DNA from: Drosophila pseudoobscura
Lineage: Eukaryota; Arthropoda; Insecta; Diptera; Drosophilidae
Assembly: GCF_009870125.1 (NCBI RefSeq)
Contig: NC_046680.1
Coordinates: 21,285,501-21,349,500, forward strand
Direction: 5' to 3'
Length of the DNA stretch: 64,000 nucleotides
The position numbers and the translations under genes are program-made. Within the stretch, counting starts at the first letter, position 1; the number at the start of each line of letters is the position of its first letter. Under the pieces are notes generated by a model that saw only the letters and a list, made by a program, of their open reading frames with translations, was not told the origin of the DNA and ran no database searches. Below are positions 39,601 through 51,600 of this stretch, piece after piece.

Positions 39601-42600
39601 AGACCAAAGCAAAGTGATGCCAACTCCTGGGACAGTCCTCGCATCGTCCAGTGTTTATTTCTGGCTCTGAATTCCCTAGAAAAAGCAACCTCCGAGGAGT
39701 TTTGGAGCTAATTAAATGTTCATCAAACGCCTGGATGGTCGCTGCTTGCCCTCCTCTCACTTGCTGGTTGCCATCACTGGTTGCCTCTCGTTGGAAATTT
39801 AATTAAACGCAGCGTTTAAGAATCATATAAAATTTCATTTTCATCTGGGTCTAATTAAACTTCACTCTGGAGTGGAGAGTTCTAGTGGAAATCGAAAGGC
39901 AACACAAAATAGTCTCCAAAATGGAATTAAGGCAATTAAATATTCCTGGTACCAGAGTATACCCTCCAGAGCGCACTTCGATTCGATCAGTGAGTGTTCG
40001 CCACCCTTCAAGTTCCCCTTCACCGAAAATATACATATGTATACGTATTCGATTTTCCATCGAACACTCGACAGACAGACAGACAGTTTTACAGTTTCCC
40101 TCAGCCCTCATTCAACAGCCCTGCGACTGTAGTTGTTGCTGTTGACAGTCGACTGTTTGTATTTCTCCAATTGAGACGTTTGCTGCGTGGGGTGGGCGGG
40201 GGGGGAGCCCTGGAACCATGGAAATCCAGGCCATGACCATAAAACATTTATTGCTGTCGACTTTTCGGCGCTGGTGGCTGGTGGCAGGCATTCCAAATAA
40301 AATGGCGTCCAGCCGAGAGGGATTCCCGAGAGGGGCGATCCATCAAACGGGATCCATAGTTAACCACTTCTGGAGGATGGGCTTGTCCGCTGCATTGGGC
40401 TTTAAGCTCTTCTTAATTACGCTTTCAGCGCCACTCTCCGGCGCTCTCCGCCGAGCTGTCGACATCCGTAATGGGGCTTTGTCCGCTCCGGGTGCAGCCG
40501 CAGGCTGCGGTTAAAACTCTGGATATTATACCATTTCAAAGGCAAAGAAATGTATGTTTTATACTCCGTTTTATTTGTGTGTTTATGGAGCGTTGGAGCG
40601 TTCCGGTCAGTAACTTTTGATTGCCCCTCGAAGCAGGCAACAATTAACTCGCTTCGAGTGCTCCATCTTGGGGCATGTGCCGCTCCCCCTCTTTTGCCTG
40701 TGACTTTCACCCGTCAACCAGGCCGTCGTTTTGCCCTGCCTCGTGGCTAATTCGGTGTCCCAGGGCACGCCCCCGGGCCAGGCATTCCTAATTTGCGGCA
40801 AGCGGATGATTGTGATTGCTGGTCTACACCTCGTCCTCGTCCTCGTTCTCACCCTCGCCCCCCTCTCTGGTTCTCTGGCTCTTCTGGCATTAATTGCGGT
40901 TAACCTACAGCGGCCGAAACGGAGAACTTTGTGGCCGTCAACCAGCCAGGCCAGCCTCTATTCCCCAGCCTAATTAGCGGTAGTGTTTGGGTTATTGTTT
41001 CTGTTGGGAACAAATATTGTACTTGTCTTCTGTTGAGATTCATTTCGAGCGGTAGTTGAGGGAAGACAATGATTCCTGACTCACAACTACAAGATTCCCA
41101 GTACCTTCTACCCCCTTTGGACTATGTTTCCGTTCTAGCCTTGACTCGAGTTCATTTCGTTTACAAACAAGTGCAAGTCCTGGTTCCAAGTCCATGGCCA
41201 GCCATTAGGAACGCGTGTACCGCCTCCTGGCTTCCTGGAACCGTTGTGGCCTTAAACATTCACCTTAATTACAAGCGCCGAAAGTGCGGGAAGAAGGTTG
41301 AATAGAAACCCCAGAACGGGCCAGTGCCATTCATTGGAAAGTCCTGCGAGGGAGGAAAAATCGAATGTTCCACATGTGTGTGTGTGTGTGTGTGGTGGCA
41401 GAGGCAGGGCGGTGAGTGCCCATTCATTCATGTATTCATTCATGCAACCATTCAGGCATATCAGCGTTCTAGCTGGATTGGCTAGGCCACAACTCCCCGC
41501 TCCCCCCTCCCCCCTGCGCCCTCCGCCCCCGAACCACTTTGCACCTGCAGTGGGGACTGTTCTTTTAGAGGTCTTTGACGAACGACCATTGCAGAGGCAT
41601 GGCTGGAGAAGGGACTGCCAGAAGGGACTATCCAGAGCAGTGCAAGGATGTTCTCCCCAGTTGAGGCATTTCATTCCATTACAGATCGCCCCCATTTTTG
41701 GCCCCCTTCGACTACTGCTCTGCGTCTGTGCTCTGTGTGCTCAATCGATTGTGCGTGGCGTTTGTTCTGCTGTTTGTTTTGACATCGAGAACCACCTCCT
41801 TTCGCCCCTCCCCCCCCCACCCTTTGGAAGTCTCAACGTTCCACATGTCGTGTGTCATGGCTTTAATCGCTTTTTTATTCAGTTGCAAGAGCGAACACAT
41901 TGGTTCCCTGCCTCTAGTCGTGTCTCTCTTTGCAGACAGACAGACACAACAGAAAAACTTGATTACTTATCAGAAATATCGAATCAGAATTAATGATTTC
42001 CCAGTGACATATGACCCGAGGGCCTTTCCATTAATTACGGATGGAACCTGCCACTGGTTGGGGGCAGGTACAACGGTCGGAGTAATTTATTAGACATTTG
42101 AGCATGGGAAATCATTATTATATAGAGTGTCTCCTTTTCCACCATTGATTATAGGGTGTGTACACTGTACATCCCCATTCCCAAAAACCCCCTTCGACTT
42201 AATGACATTTGCATATTTTAATCGAATTCTTGTCCTTCCTTCGACACTGTGAAGGTCTGCTGCTTCCATCAAGGATGCCGCCCCTCTGACGATTGGAAAC
42301 TATTCAAATCTGTTGCACACCCACACAAATACAGAGACAATGAGTTATGGAAAGGAATTCCCCTTCCACTTCCCATTCCCATTCCCTGGCACCTTTTATC
42401 GGTGGAAAGAAGTGTAAATTAAATTGGATTCCCTTTTTTAATGCGGATGCAAACAGTGGAGAACATTCGACATGACAGCGTCGAGTACTTGGCATTGCAG
42501 CAGCTGCCACAACAACAACAACAACAGCAGTGCAAGTCGCAGCAACAGCAAAGCGTTGCATGTTGCAGCCAAGCGACTTTCGAGGAGTTTTTATTGATAA

Positions 42601-45600
42601 AACTTTCCGTCCGCGTCGCTGGAGTTAGTGTGCCAAGGCAACGGTATCCTTGCAGAGGCTGTCCCGCGTGGATATTTGCCTTTCGGACGGAGAGTCTCTG
42701 AGCCACCGATTATCCTTGGGCCCATCAATCAAACTATATTTTAGTGACAGCGTTTACTTAGGTCCTGATTTGCATGATTTATGGCATAACTGTCGCGTTT
42801 AGCGGGAGGTCTTTAATGGACCTTCGATACAACTCGATTAAGGCACGTCTAATGTCCAATTAGCACTGGAAAAGTGCAACTAATTAGTGAAGGAGCCACA
42901 GCCACAGGCACAGCTGTCGCCACGCCCACACATACTCGTACATGAGTATCCTGCCGCCAGCCTACAGCCTCCTGTCCCCTGTCGTCTCCTGATGCAATTA
43001 AAATAATTGCTGTCTGCTCAAAACTGTCAGCACTTGATGAATGCCCACGCCCAGGCCTCCCCCCGCCCCCCGCCAGCAGAAGCGCTCTTAATGCGACTGC
43101 TAAGCCGTGTCCGTCTGTCCCGGCCGAAGGATACGTAATCAAGACTATGGCATGCAGATGAAAAGGAAACTTTTTGCCATTCAAGAGATGCACTCGACTC
43201 GGCAGGCAGCCCTGAAAAGTAGGCAACAGTTTCCAGCCCAAAAGAAGAAGCGGAAATGTAGCGCTATCTCCCTCTCTTTCCCTGTGAGATGTACGTTCCA
43301 GCGAGGAATGGCTAAGGCTGTAAGGCTCTAATTAAATAACAATTGGTCAAATCACGTCAACCAAACAATGCTCCATCGTAATTGGCACGGAATTAGCAAA
43401 CAAACACTGTCCCTTGGGGGCCGCCAGATGCATCGGACAACAGCTGCCGGAGGAAGGGGCACTTGCATATTCAATCGAGTAATTTGGCCGATGACAGGAG
43501 GCTTTACATATATAGTATGTGTCCCACAATCAATGAAGAGGCTGCCTGCCAGAGCTTATGCCTTGAGGCCCCCACAGACACAAACTTCTCGTAGTCCCTT
43601 GTGGCTCGTTGATGGTCGCCCATCCGGCCGGGCTCCGGTCCGGTCCGTTCAGTCTTTCCGGAGGGAAAACGATAGGGATAGAAAGAGGGAGAGGGAGGGG
43701 GAGGGGGAGAAAGTTTCACTGGCATTCCCAGCTCCCAGTTACCACAATCAAAGGCACAGAGAGAGGCATTTATATTGCAAGTTTCCAATTGCCTGCAGAA
43801 TGCCAAAGCCGAAGCAGATTTAACCCAATCCCCGCCCACCGCCCACCGCCCCACATTTATGTGTGTAAAGAGTTCGGTAAACGGTTCTTTGACTTTTCCG
43901 GGTTTCCCCAAAAAGAGGAGCGAAAGGAGAGTAAAAAGTAAATTCGAACAAAAGCCGATTAAGTTAAGAAGGTTACACGAAACGACACGACCCTTTTTCT
44001 GCGGTCGCTTTAAGCCATTTTTCAGCGAATTATTTGACAGATTTGTTTCTCTGTCTTCAACTGCGTAAAGTTCTCGGAAATCGAATTTATTGAGAATTTA
44101 TAGTGCAATAAACGAGCCATTTGTAGTTTTATTTTTATTTATACGTTTTATTGGCAGTTTATTTTATTGATTGCAATGATTGCAAAAGTTCCACTTTACG
44201 ATCCTCTCAACTACACACATAAAACGATAATTAATGCAGCAAAGGGGGGCAGATACCCTGCAAATTGATCGCTCTTGTGGCATATATAATTCTTGGAAAA
44301 GTATAGAAAATTTCAGAGTTTGTTTTAGTTTAAAAGACACTGTGATAAAGAGGGTCCTACAAATCTATATAGAGACATGTGTATGTTTTTTTTAGCATAA
44401 ATAAAATCCTGCAAGTATTAACTTTTTCTTTGGCGCTTCTTCTTTTATTCAACATAAACTTTTCCCTACATTCGCGAGTTCTTTTCGAATGAACTTTCAC
44501 TGAATCAATATAACCCTGTTGAAGCAAGGACTTCTCCTTGCCCATTGCTGTGTGTGTGCGTGGGTGTGTGTGTGTGCATCTTTCTCTTCATCCATACATC
44601 CATCCATCTCTCAGTCTCAAGTTTCTTGCCATTTGTAAGATTTTCCTGGCTTACTTTGTTTTTATGCCACACAATTTGTGTCACCTTAAGGAACTCTGCA
44701 CATAGTCCTGTGGCAGGTCCCCGGGCAGGTACCCCCACAAACGGAAAAACTTTATCTCGAACCAGTTTTTGGTATGTGGCTGGAATATATTTTTGTATGA
44801 AAAGAGGGAAAAGAGGAAGCGAAAAAGGAAAAACTGGAAAATGGTCTCTGGTAAGTAGCAAATAAATGTGTGGCAAAGTCAGAGCAAGAAATGGAAATGC
44901 AGATCTGACACAGACAGGCGTGTGTGGCACGAGGATTTCCATAAAAAGGCGGAGAAATAAAATGAGGAAAACTACTGCCAATAGCACGGACGAGGGACCA
45001 CGGACCACGGACCACGAACCACGGACCAGATGGGTCTGGCCGGATTCTGGCAGATACTTCATCTGCATATAAAGAAAATATACGATGTGTGTGTGTTTAA
45101 AAAGCCGCAGTTTTTTTGCTGCCGACTTTAAGCCCCAAAAGCGAATGCAATTCTCTTTGAGGCGTCGGAAAATGACGGTGGAAACGGCCTTTCAGGTGAA
45201 TTTTACGCATTTTTCAATGCCCTTTCCTCTTGTTTAAATCCGCGCAAAGGCCTAAGAACATAATGATTAATTAAAGTATTTCTTGCGCGAAATTCAACAA
45301 CTTTTTTGGCGCCCCAAACCCGAACTTTTCTCGCTGGGGAAAACCCCATTGAATTCATATAGTAGATGGAAATAATAGCTGGCTGGCACTCGCGTTTCCC
45401 GCCGAACAATGAGCAGTTTTTTCCATAAAGAAAATATTGTTTCGCCCAGTTGCAAAGGGAAAACTTTTTCAATTTTACATTTTTCGCTCGGTTTTTCCAC
45501 GCGCGGAACATGGGAAAAATAGCACATTTGATTTAGAAATATGAGCTGGCTGCAATTTGTTGCTTTTTCCCGCCACTCCACTGCAGAGAAATCGTTAGCC

Positions 45601-48600
45601 AAAGCCATAATTTCAGATTATGGCAGGAAATACAAGGTGGAAAGTCGGAAGATCGGAGGATGCTGGAGGTAATTCTACTGCGAGACCTAATTAGGAAATG
45701 AATATCCGATTCGATTGGCAAACATTCGTTTAATTATTCCCATTATTAAATATTTGGGTAGGAGTCGGGGTCGGGGTCGGCCATTGTCCAAACAGACAAG
45801 CCATCCTATGAGCCGCACCGGATATGCTTGCATGGCAACAAAAGCCAGGCGCACCTGTCAGCTGTGCCCTGTTTGGGCTCCGCAAACAGCTCTCGCCAAG
45901 CACCCACTGGGGAGGGGAGACGACTCCGTGCATCAAGAGAGTCCCGAGACTCTCGGGAGCAGAAGGAGGACACGGGCACAGTCACAGGCCACAGTCCAAA
46001 CTGATTTAACCTTTCCACGAGTACGAGTACGAGTACGAGGCGCCTCCGGGTGTTTGCTGGATCTCCCAGAGCAGATGGCGCAAGTCTGGGAGTGTGGGTG
46101 TACCGTACCCTGTTTCCTGGGTGCTAACGAGTGAATTCATGGAGCTCTTTGTTTGTGCACCCCTTGCCACACACACACATGCCCCGTGGAGAACCCACAA
46201 ATATGTAACATAACAAAGCCCCGACAGTGCCGAAGGCTCTGCTACTTTGACTTCACGGGCACCCTGGCAGCCGGGCACCGGAACGGAACGGAAAGTTTTG
46301 TGGCCCACAACTTGGTCAACTCGGTGGGGAAAAACGAACTGGGCGAAAAGTCAGCCACAAGTCTCAGCTGTCAGTAGATTGCTTTCGAGGGAAACTAGTG
46401 GCTTCTCTCTCCACAGAAGCCTCATGGGAGAAGTGCGTTGCCAATTCCTGTTTAGCTGTTCGATAGATGTCAGTTATTCAGTTATTGTTCTGCAAATTGA
46501 AACGTCTAAACTTGTATTTGGGGAACTTCTTGAAATTTCCGACCTACATTCCACCCATGTACACACTGCTGCACTGCTGCAACAAAGGGGCATGCCTCAA
46601 GGTGGCAGCGTGCGGGGCGCGCGATTGTTTTCTGTTCCTTGTCACTTGTTCACACACTTGCCCCTGCCTCGCCTCATTTCTCTGCGTGCTTTGTGGTCCT
46701 CCTGCATACTGACACATATATGACACACACACACTCGCGCGCAGAGCCGCAGTCAATGTCGATTCGTTGTAATACCCTGCCACTAGTGGAGAACCAGGGT
46801 GTACTGAACCGACCTTAGAGGTTGTATACGTTTAAGTCGGGTTTCCATTAGAATTCGGATCTGTTTCCATTGCCTTTCTTACCTTACCTTATTGCCTACG
46901 AGTACCTTGCCTTTCTGGTGCGTCAAGCAGTGCAGTCGCAGTTTTCTTAGCTCTTGATCTCCTGCTCCGCCTCTCTCGCAATCGGTTCGCCATTGCCTTT
47001 TTTACCTTACCTTATTGCCTACGAGTACCTTGCCTTTCTAGTGCGCTAAGCAGTGCAGTCGCAGTTTTCTTATCTCTTGATCTCCTGCTCCGCCTCTCTC
47101 GCAATCGGTTCATGCCATTGCTCTCTCAGCAACTGTTGTTGCTACAGGCGACACACTCGTCTGTGATGACTCTCTTTCGCTCTCAGCGTATACGAATCGA
47201 AGGAATAACGGACTACTTTTGTGGATCTTCTCTCTCTCACTGATACACATTTCTGGCACGATACACGAACGGTAGACACGTCGACCGGCTCAACTGGAAA
47301 GCCAACGCATATATTTCTCTCGCTCTCACTGCATGCTTCTCCCGGAAGGCTGTCTCTGTATTTGCTACCATCGGCTATGAACGCTGCCAGCACTCTCATC
47401 TCTCCCTGTAAAGGGTGTCCCATAGTCGCAGCAGTCGCAGTCCTATATGATTCCCATTTGTTTTTGTGTGTGTGTTGGCTTTTGTTGATACTCTCGTTAT
47501 TGTTCGGAATTTGCATACAAAGCGCCTGCAAAGGGGGAAATCACACTAAAAACGTAACTAATTTGTGCCCGAGGAGGATCTCGTGTATTTGGCGACACTC
47601 ACACACACACGCACGCACAAGGCCCTGAAGGACTCGAGTGAAGGGGGAGTGTGCGGCTGAAGAAGGACTTGTGAGCCCGTAAAGTGGCTTTGTCGAGTCT
47701 TAACAACTTTTTTGTGCGCAGGCCATGCAGGCGGCAGAGGAATTTTCACTCGAGAAATGAAATCAAAGCCACTTGCCAGCAACATTCAGCCGCAGAGAAC
47801 AGAGGAGCACAGAGGAGAGGGGGAAACAAGAGAAACGACAACAGCTGGGAGGAAAGGAAAGACCGCAGCAATTTTCTTGTTCCCATTTGCGGCGATGCCT
47901 TCGCCTCTGCAAAGAAGGATACGGCCAGGATACAGCACCGGAAGCACAAAAGCCAGTTGACTCGATGGCAACCGCAGGACCGGCGAAGGATGTGCATCTA
48001 ATCGTGACCATATACACATCTACCGATACAGAATCGCCCCAAGAGAAAAGAGTATGCTCCTCTAATGGCTTCCCCTGGCACCCGTCCGCCAATTGTGGAT
48101 CGCTCCCAGCAGGTCACAGTGCAAATGTTATGGCCGCTGAGCCGGAAATCGAATTTGCATGGCTTTAACGTTTAAACGTTTAAGCCTTAAACACACACGC
48201 GCACGTGCCACGCCCACGTGCGCCCTGGAGCCGAAAGGCTGCGGAAAAATCGCTCGAAAGAGTGAAGCAATCTCATAATCCTTATTTAATTAAAAATCCA
48301 AAAGGGAAAGAAAAAACCAAATTCGGTCCGAATGCGAATGGGCCAGCGATTTGTATGTGTTTTGCAAGCATATTTCCCCTGCAGGAAATCATTTGAAATG
48401 TTATTTCAATTTGCAAATTTCATTTCATTTTGCACATCCTTTATTTACTCATTTGTGTTGTTTTATGCATCAATTTTTGAAAACTTCCACACGGCGGTTT
48501 TCAGTGCAGAGGAAACGCCGCTTTCCTGCTAGCTTTGGCTATGACAAATCTTAACGGTTTTCTTGTCTTGCCAGCTCTTCAAGCAGGACTATTTTGGGTA

Positions 48601-51600
48601 GAAGATAAGCAGGAAACAAACGCTTTTGATTGCTCCCCAAATCCATGGCCCGCAAGACGCCAATCTCTTTATCCAAATCGGGGGACCACAACCCCCTTGC
48701 CCTTCCTGGCTTTTCGGCCATTGCCTCTATTGGGGGGTGGGTGGAACATGACACGCTCGACATGGCCATGGCTTATGGCTTAATGAAGCGAGCACGTAAA
48801 TGATTGTCAATATGGGCCAAAAAACCGACCAGGGGCCAGGGGCCGGGCGCCAGGGACCGGGGCAAGGGCCATGACTGCAGGGCAATGTCAAAGGAAGAAG
48901 CACGAAAAGCTGTCCCTCGTAATAGTTTTCCCGCATCTCTCTTTGGGGGTTAATGGCCGGATCGTGTCGATGACTGCTGGGTGTTGACCAGCCTGGAAAT
49001 TGATGAGCAGTTTTCCAGGCCATCGCTTATTCGCTTTTGCGTGTGCCCCGGTACGTGTGTGGCCGTGTGGGGCATTTAATAGTTGGCTAAACAGCCCCTC
49101 TGCCGAAATCAATGTAAGTTTTAAAACACCGGGTGGGTGCGGATGCTCCAATGCCCTCCAGGCATCTCACCAAAGCCGCTGTAATACACGCATATACATA
49201 ATCCTTTCGACGAAAAAGCCTCTTTCTGGCTGATTCAGGGCTTGATTTGGTTTTCCCCAGCACACAGCAAACAGTAAACAAGCTAAAACAAGAAAGAAGG
49301 CTGTAGGTGCGGAGGCACCCATGGCCTGGATACCCTGGCAAGTCCTGAAGAGGACTATCCGCCTTCAAGCAGACAGAGTATATTCAACATTTGAATTGCC
49401 TTCTGGTAGGGTATCCACAAAATGGGAGACAAAGACTTGGCTGGCTTTTGGCTGCTGACGCTCTCAATTTTCTTTCTTGTTTTCCGGCTCGGGGCATGGG
49501 GCGTATGAGTAATCATTTTATTACGCGACCCCCGAAAGAGCATGCCGCACAGATGTTGACCTTCTTTTAATGTGCCCCACACTAGGGTTAGGGGCTCGGT
49601 GGTGGGTTTTTGTGTGTTGCCAACATACACGCGGGCACGGGGCATGGCTTTTATGGCTCAGTGTTAGACCTCTTTATTACGTTACGCATACGCAAATTTG
49701 TCTGGCCTCAAATTAAAATAAATGCGCTAAGCAAAGCGCAAAAGTTGCTGAAGCACATTATTGTGTTTGGAAAATCGAAAGATAATAGAACCGCACAACT
49801 TGCAGGAACTTCACGGAAACAGCCACAGAAAGAGATGCACATTCTGGGTCTCTAGACAGTATGAATATAAAGCACCAAGTGTGTCGGCTTTGCGAGGATA
49901 TACGATCGCATGGATCAGGCAGACGAAGGGGTTTACTTTGTGGATTCCCTGCCCTCCCTCCCTTATTTATTTCAAGCCATAAACGAACCCCGTTCGACTG
50001 CCTGCCCAGCCTCCCAAGCCCCTCCGCCCCACTCCTTCCGTCGCTCAACTTTTTCCGCGTAAGCGCAGCATTTCCTCTTCGGCTTCCTGCTTCTGCTGTA
50101 CGTGTCCTGGAATTGTGTTATTCTACTTCTACTTTGTCTCCCACCGCCTGTCCCTCTTCTCTCGCTTTTCCGCTCTGCCAACTGATTTCAAATTTACACA
50201 TAATCGCGTTTTCCTCATAAAACGAAACGAAAACAGAGCAAAGAAAAACCGAGCAATGTTGAAACTTTAAAGCAGCGATGGGCATCCGAGCCCGAGCTGT
50301 GGAACACATTCGGGCCCAAAAACAAAATACACGTCGTGTGCGTAACGAGTCTCGCCGCTCTTTAAAGGAACGAGTCGGCTGGGGTGATTACCATTAGACC
50401 GGAGATTCATCGTGACAGGAGTCAAGGGGAGGCTTTGATTGTGATTGCAGCGAGTCGAGCAACGCTTGAGACTAGCCTGATTACGCCGTCGTTTTGTGGT
50501 GTGAGGGAGTGTACGCTGCACCCACATTTTTTCCGCCCACCATTTTCTTTCCCCTGGAAGGACCCTAAGTTTCGGATTCCGTTATACATTCGAATTCAGT
50601 TGCGTTTTCCTGGATGTCAGGGGCCTCGTCTTCTCTCTCCATCCTTACGCCTCCTGCCCTAGTCCCCCTTTTGCCCCATCCACGAGGTGATCCGTATTCG
50701 ATACAGATGCCCGTCGGTGCCCTTGCATGATTCCCTCCAGTAGTTCGTAGCCCAACAGGATCCCGATGCCGCTATCCGGCGATTGCCTAAGCGCTCCCGG
50801 TGACGTCTGTTTGTGTCCCGCATGATCCCAGTAGTTCCCCAGGGTCCCGTAAGTGTTATCCGGCGATAGCCCAGGCACTCTCGGCGATATCCTCGCTGGG
50901 TAAAGACCTCCGTGGTAATTCAAACCAGGGGTAGGACCCTGAAAACGAGGCCTGGCGATTACCTAAAAGTTATCGGCGAGATTCGTCTGTACGCCCCGTG
51001 AGGTGGTTCCCCCAGGCCTTGAAGTTGGTCGCCCCCACCTTCAAAAGGGCTACCAGGTTGTCCCCTCCAGCCCGTCGGGGCCCCACACACCCCTCGACTC
51101 CGTCATCCCCCTCGTGGGACTGGTGCGCCGTCCACCATTGTAGGTCCGAGACCCAGCCAGGATCGCTTCCTTACTGAGGGAACTGTACTCGCTTTTTTTT
51201 GTTTTACTTTACAACAATCAGGAATTATTTCCACTCGACTAGCAACTGGTGGTTCTCCCACAGTTTGCCCCATTCCCCCCCCATTTCCCATTATCCACCG
51301 CTCGGCCTCATGCCGCATGTTACGAAATTTGTAATTGAGCGAAGCGGATAAATTACACGGACGCCGACAAACTTTCACCATGTAAATTGTGGGTCAGCCA
51401 CCACATAAGGGGGTAGAGGGTATGGCGAGAGGGGGACAGATGAGAGATGAGAGATCCCCACCGCCCTTCCCTCTAGAGCAAGGTGAAGCTTTTGCGCAAC
51501 GCTCGAAATCAAATTCGTTTAAAAACTGCCCCCCAGAAGCAATTCGTTGATGACGTAGGCACCACAGCCCCCACCGAAAAGCTCTCTTGCCTGAGCATGT

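Noticed and set aside
43681-43712. Purine-rich GAGGGAGAGGGAGGGGGAGG tract as a G-quadruplex or enhancer
   Set aside because: Ordinary simple repeat in an intron; no supporting context.
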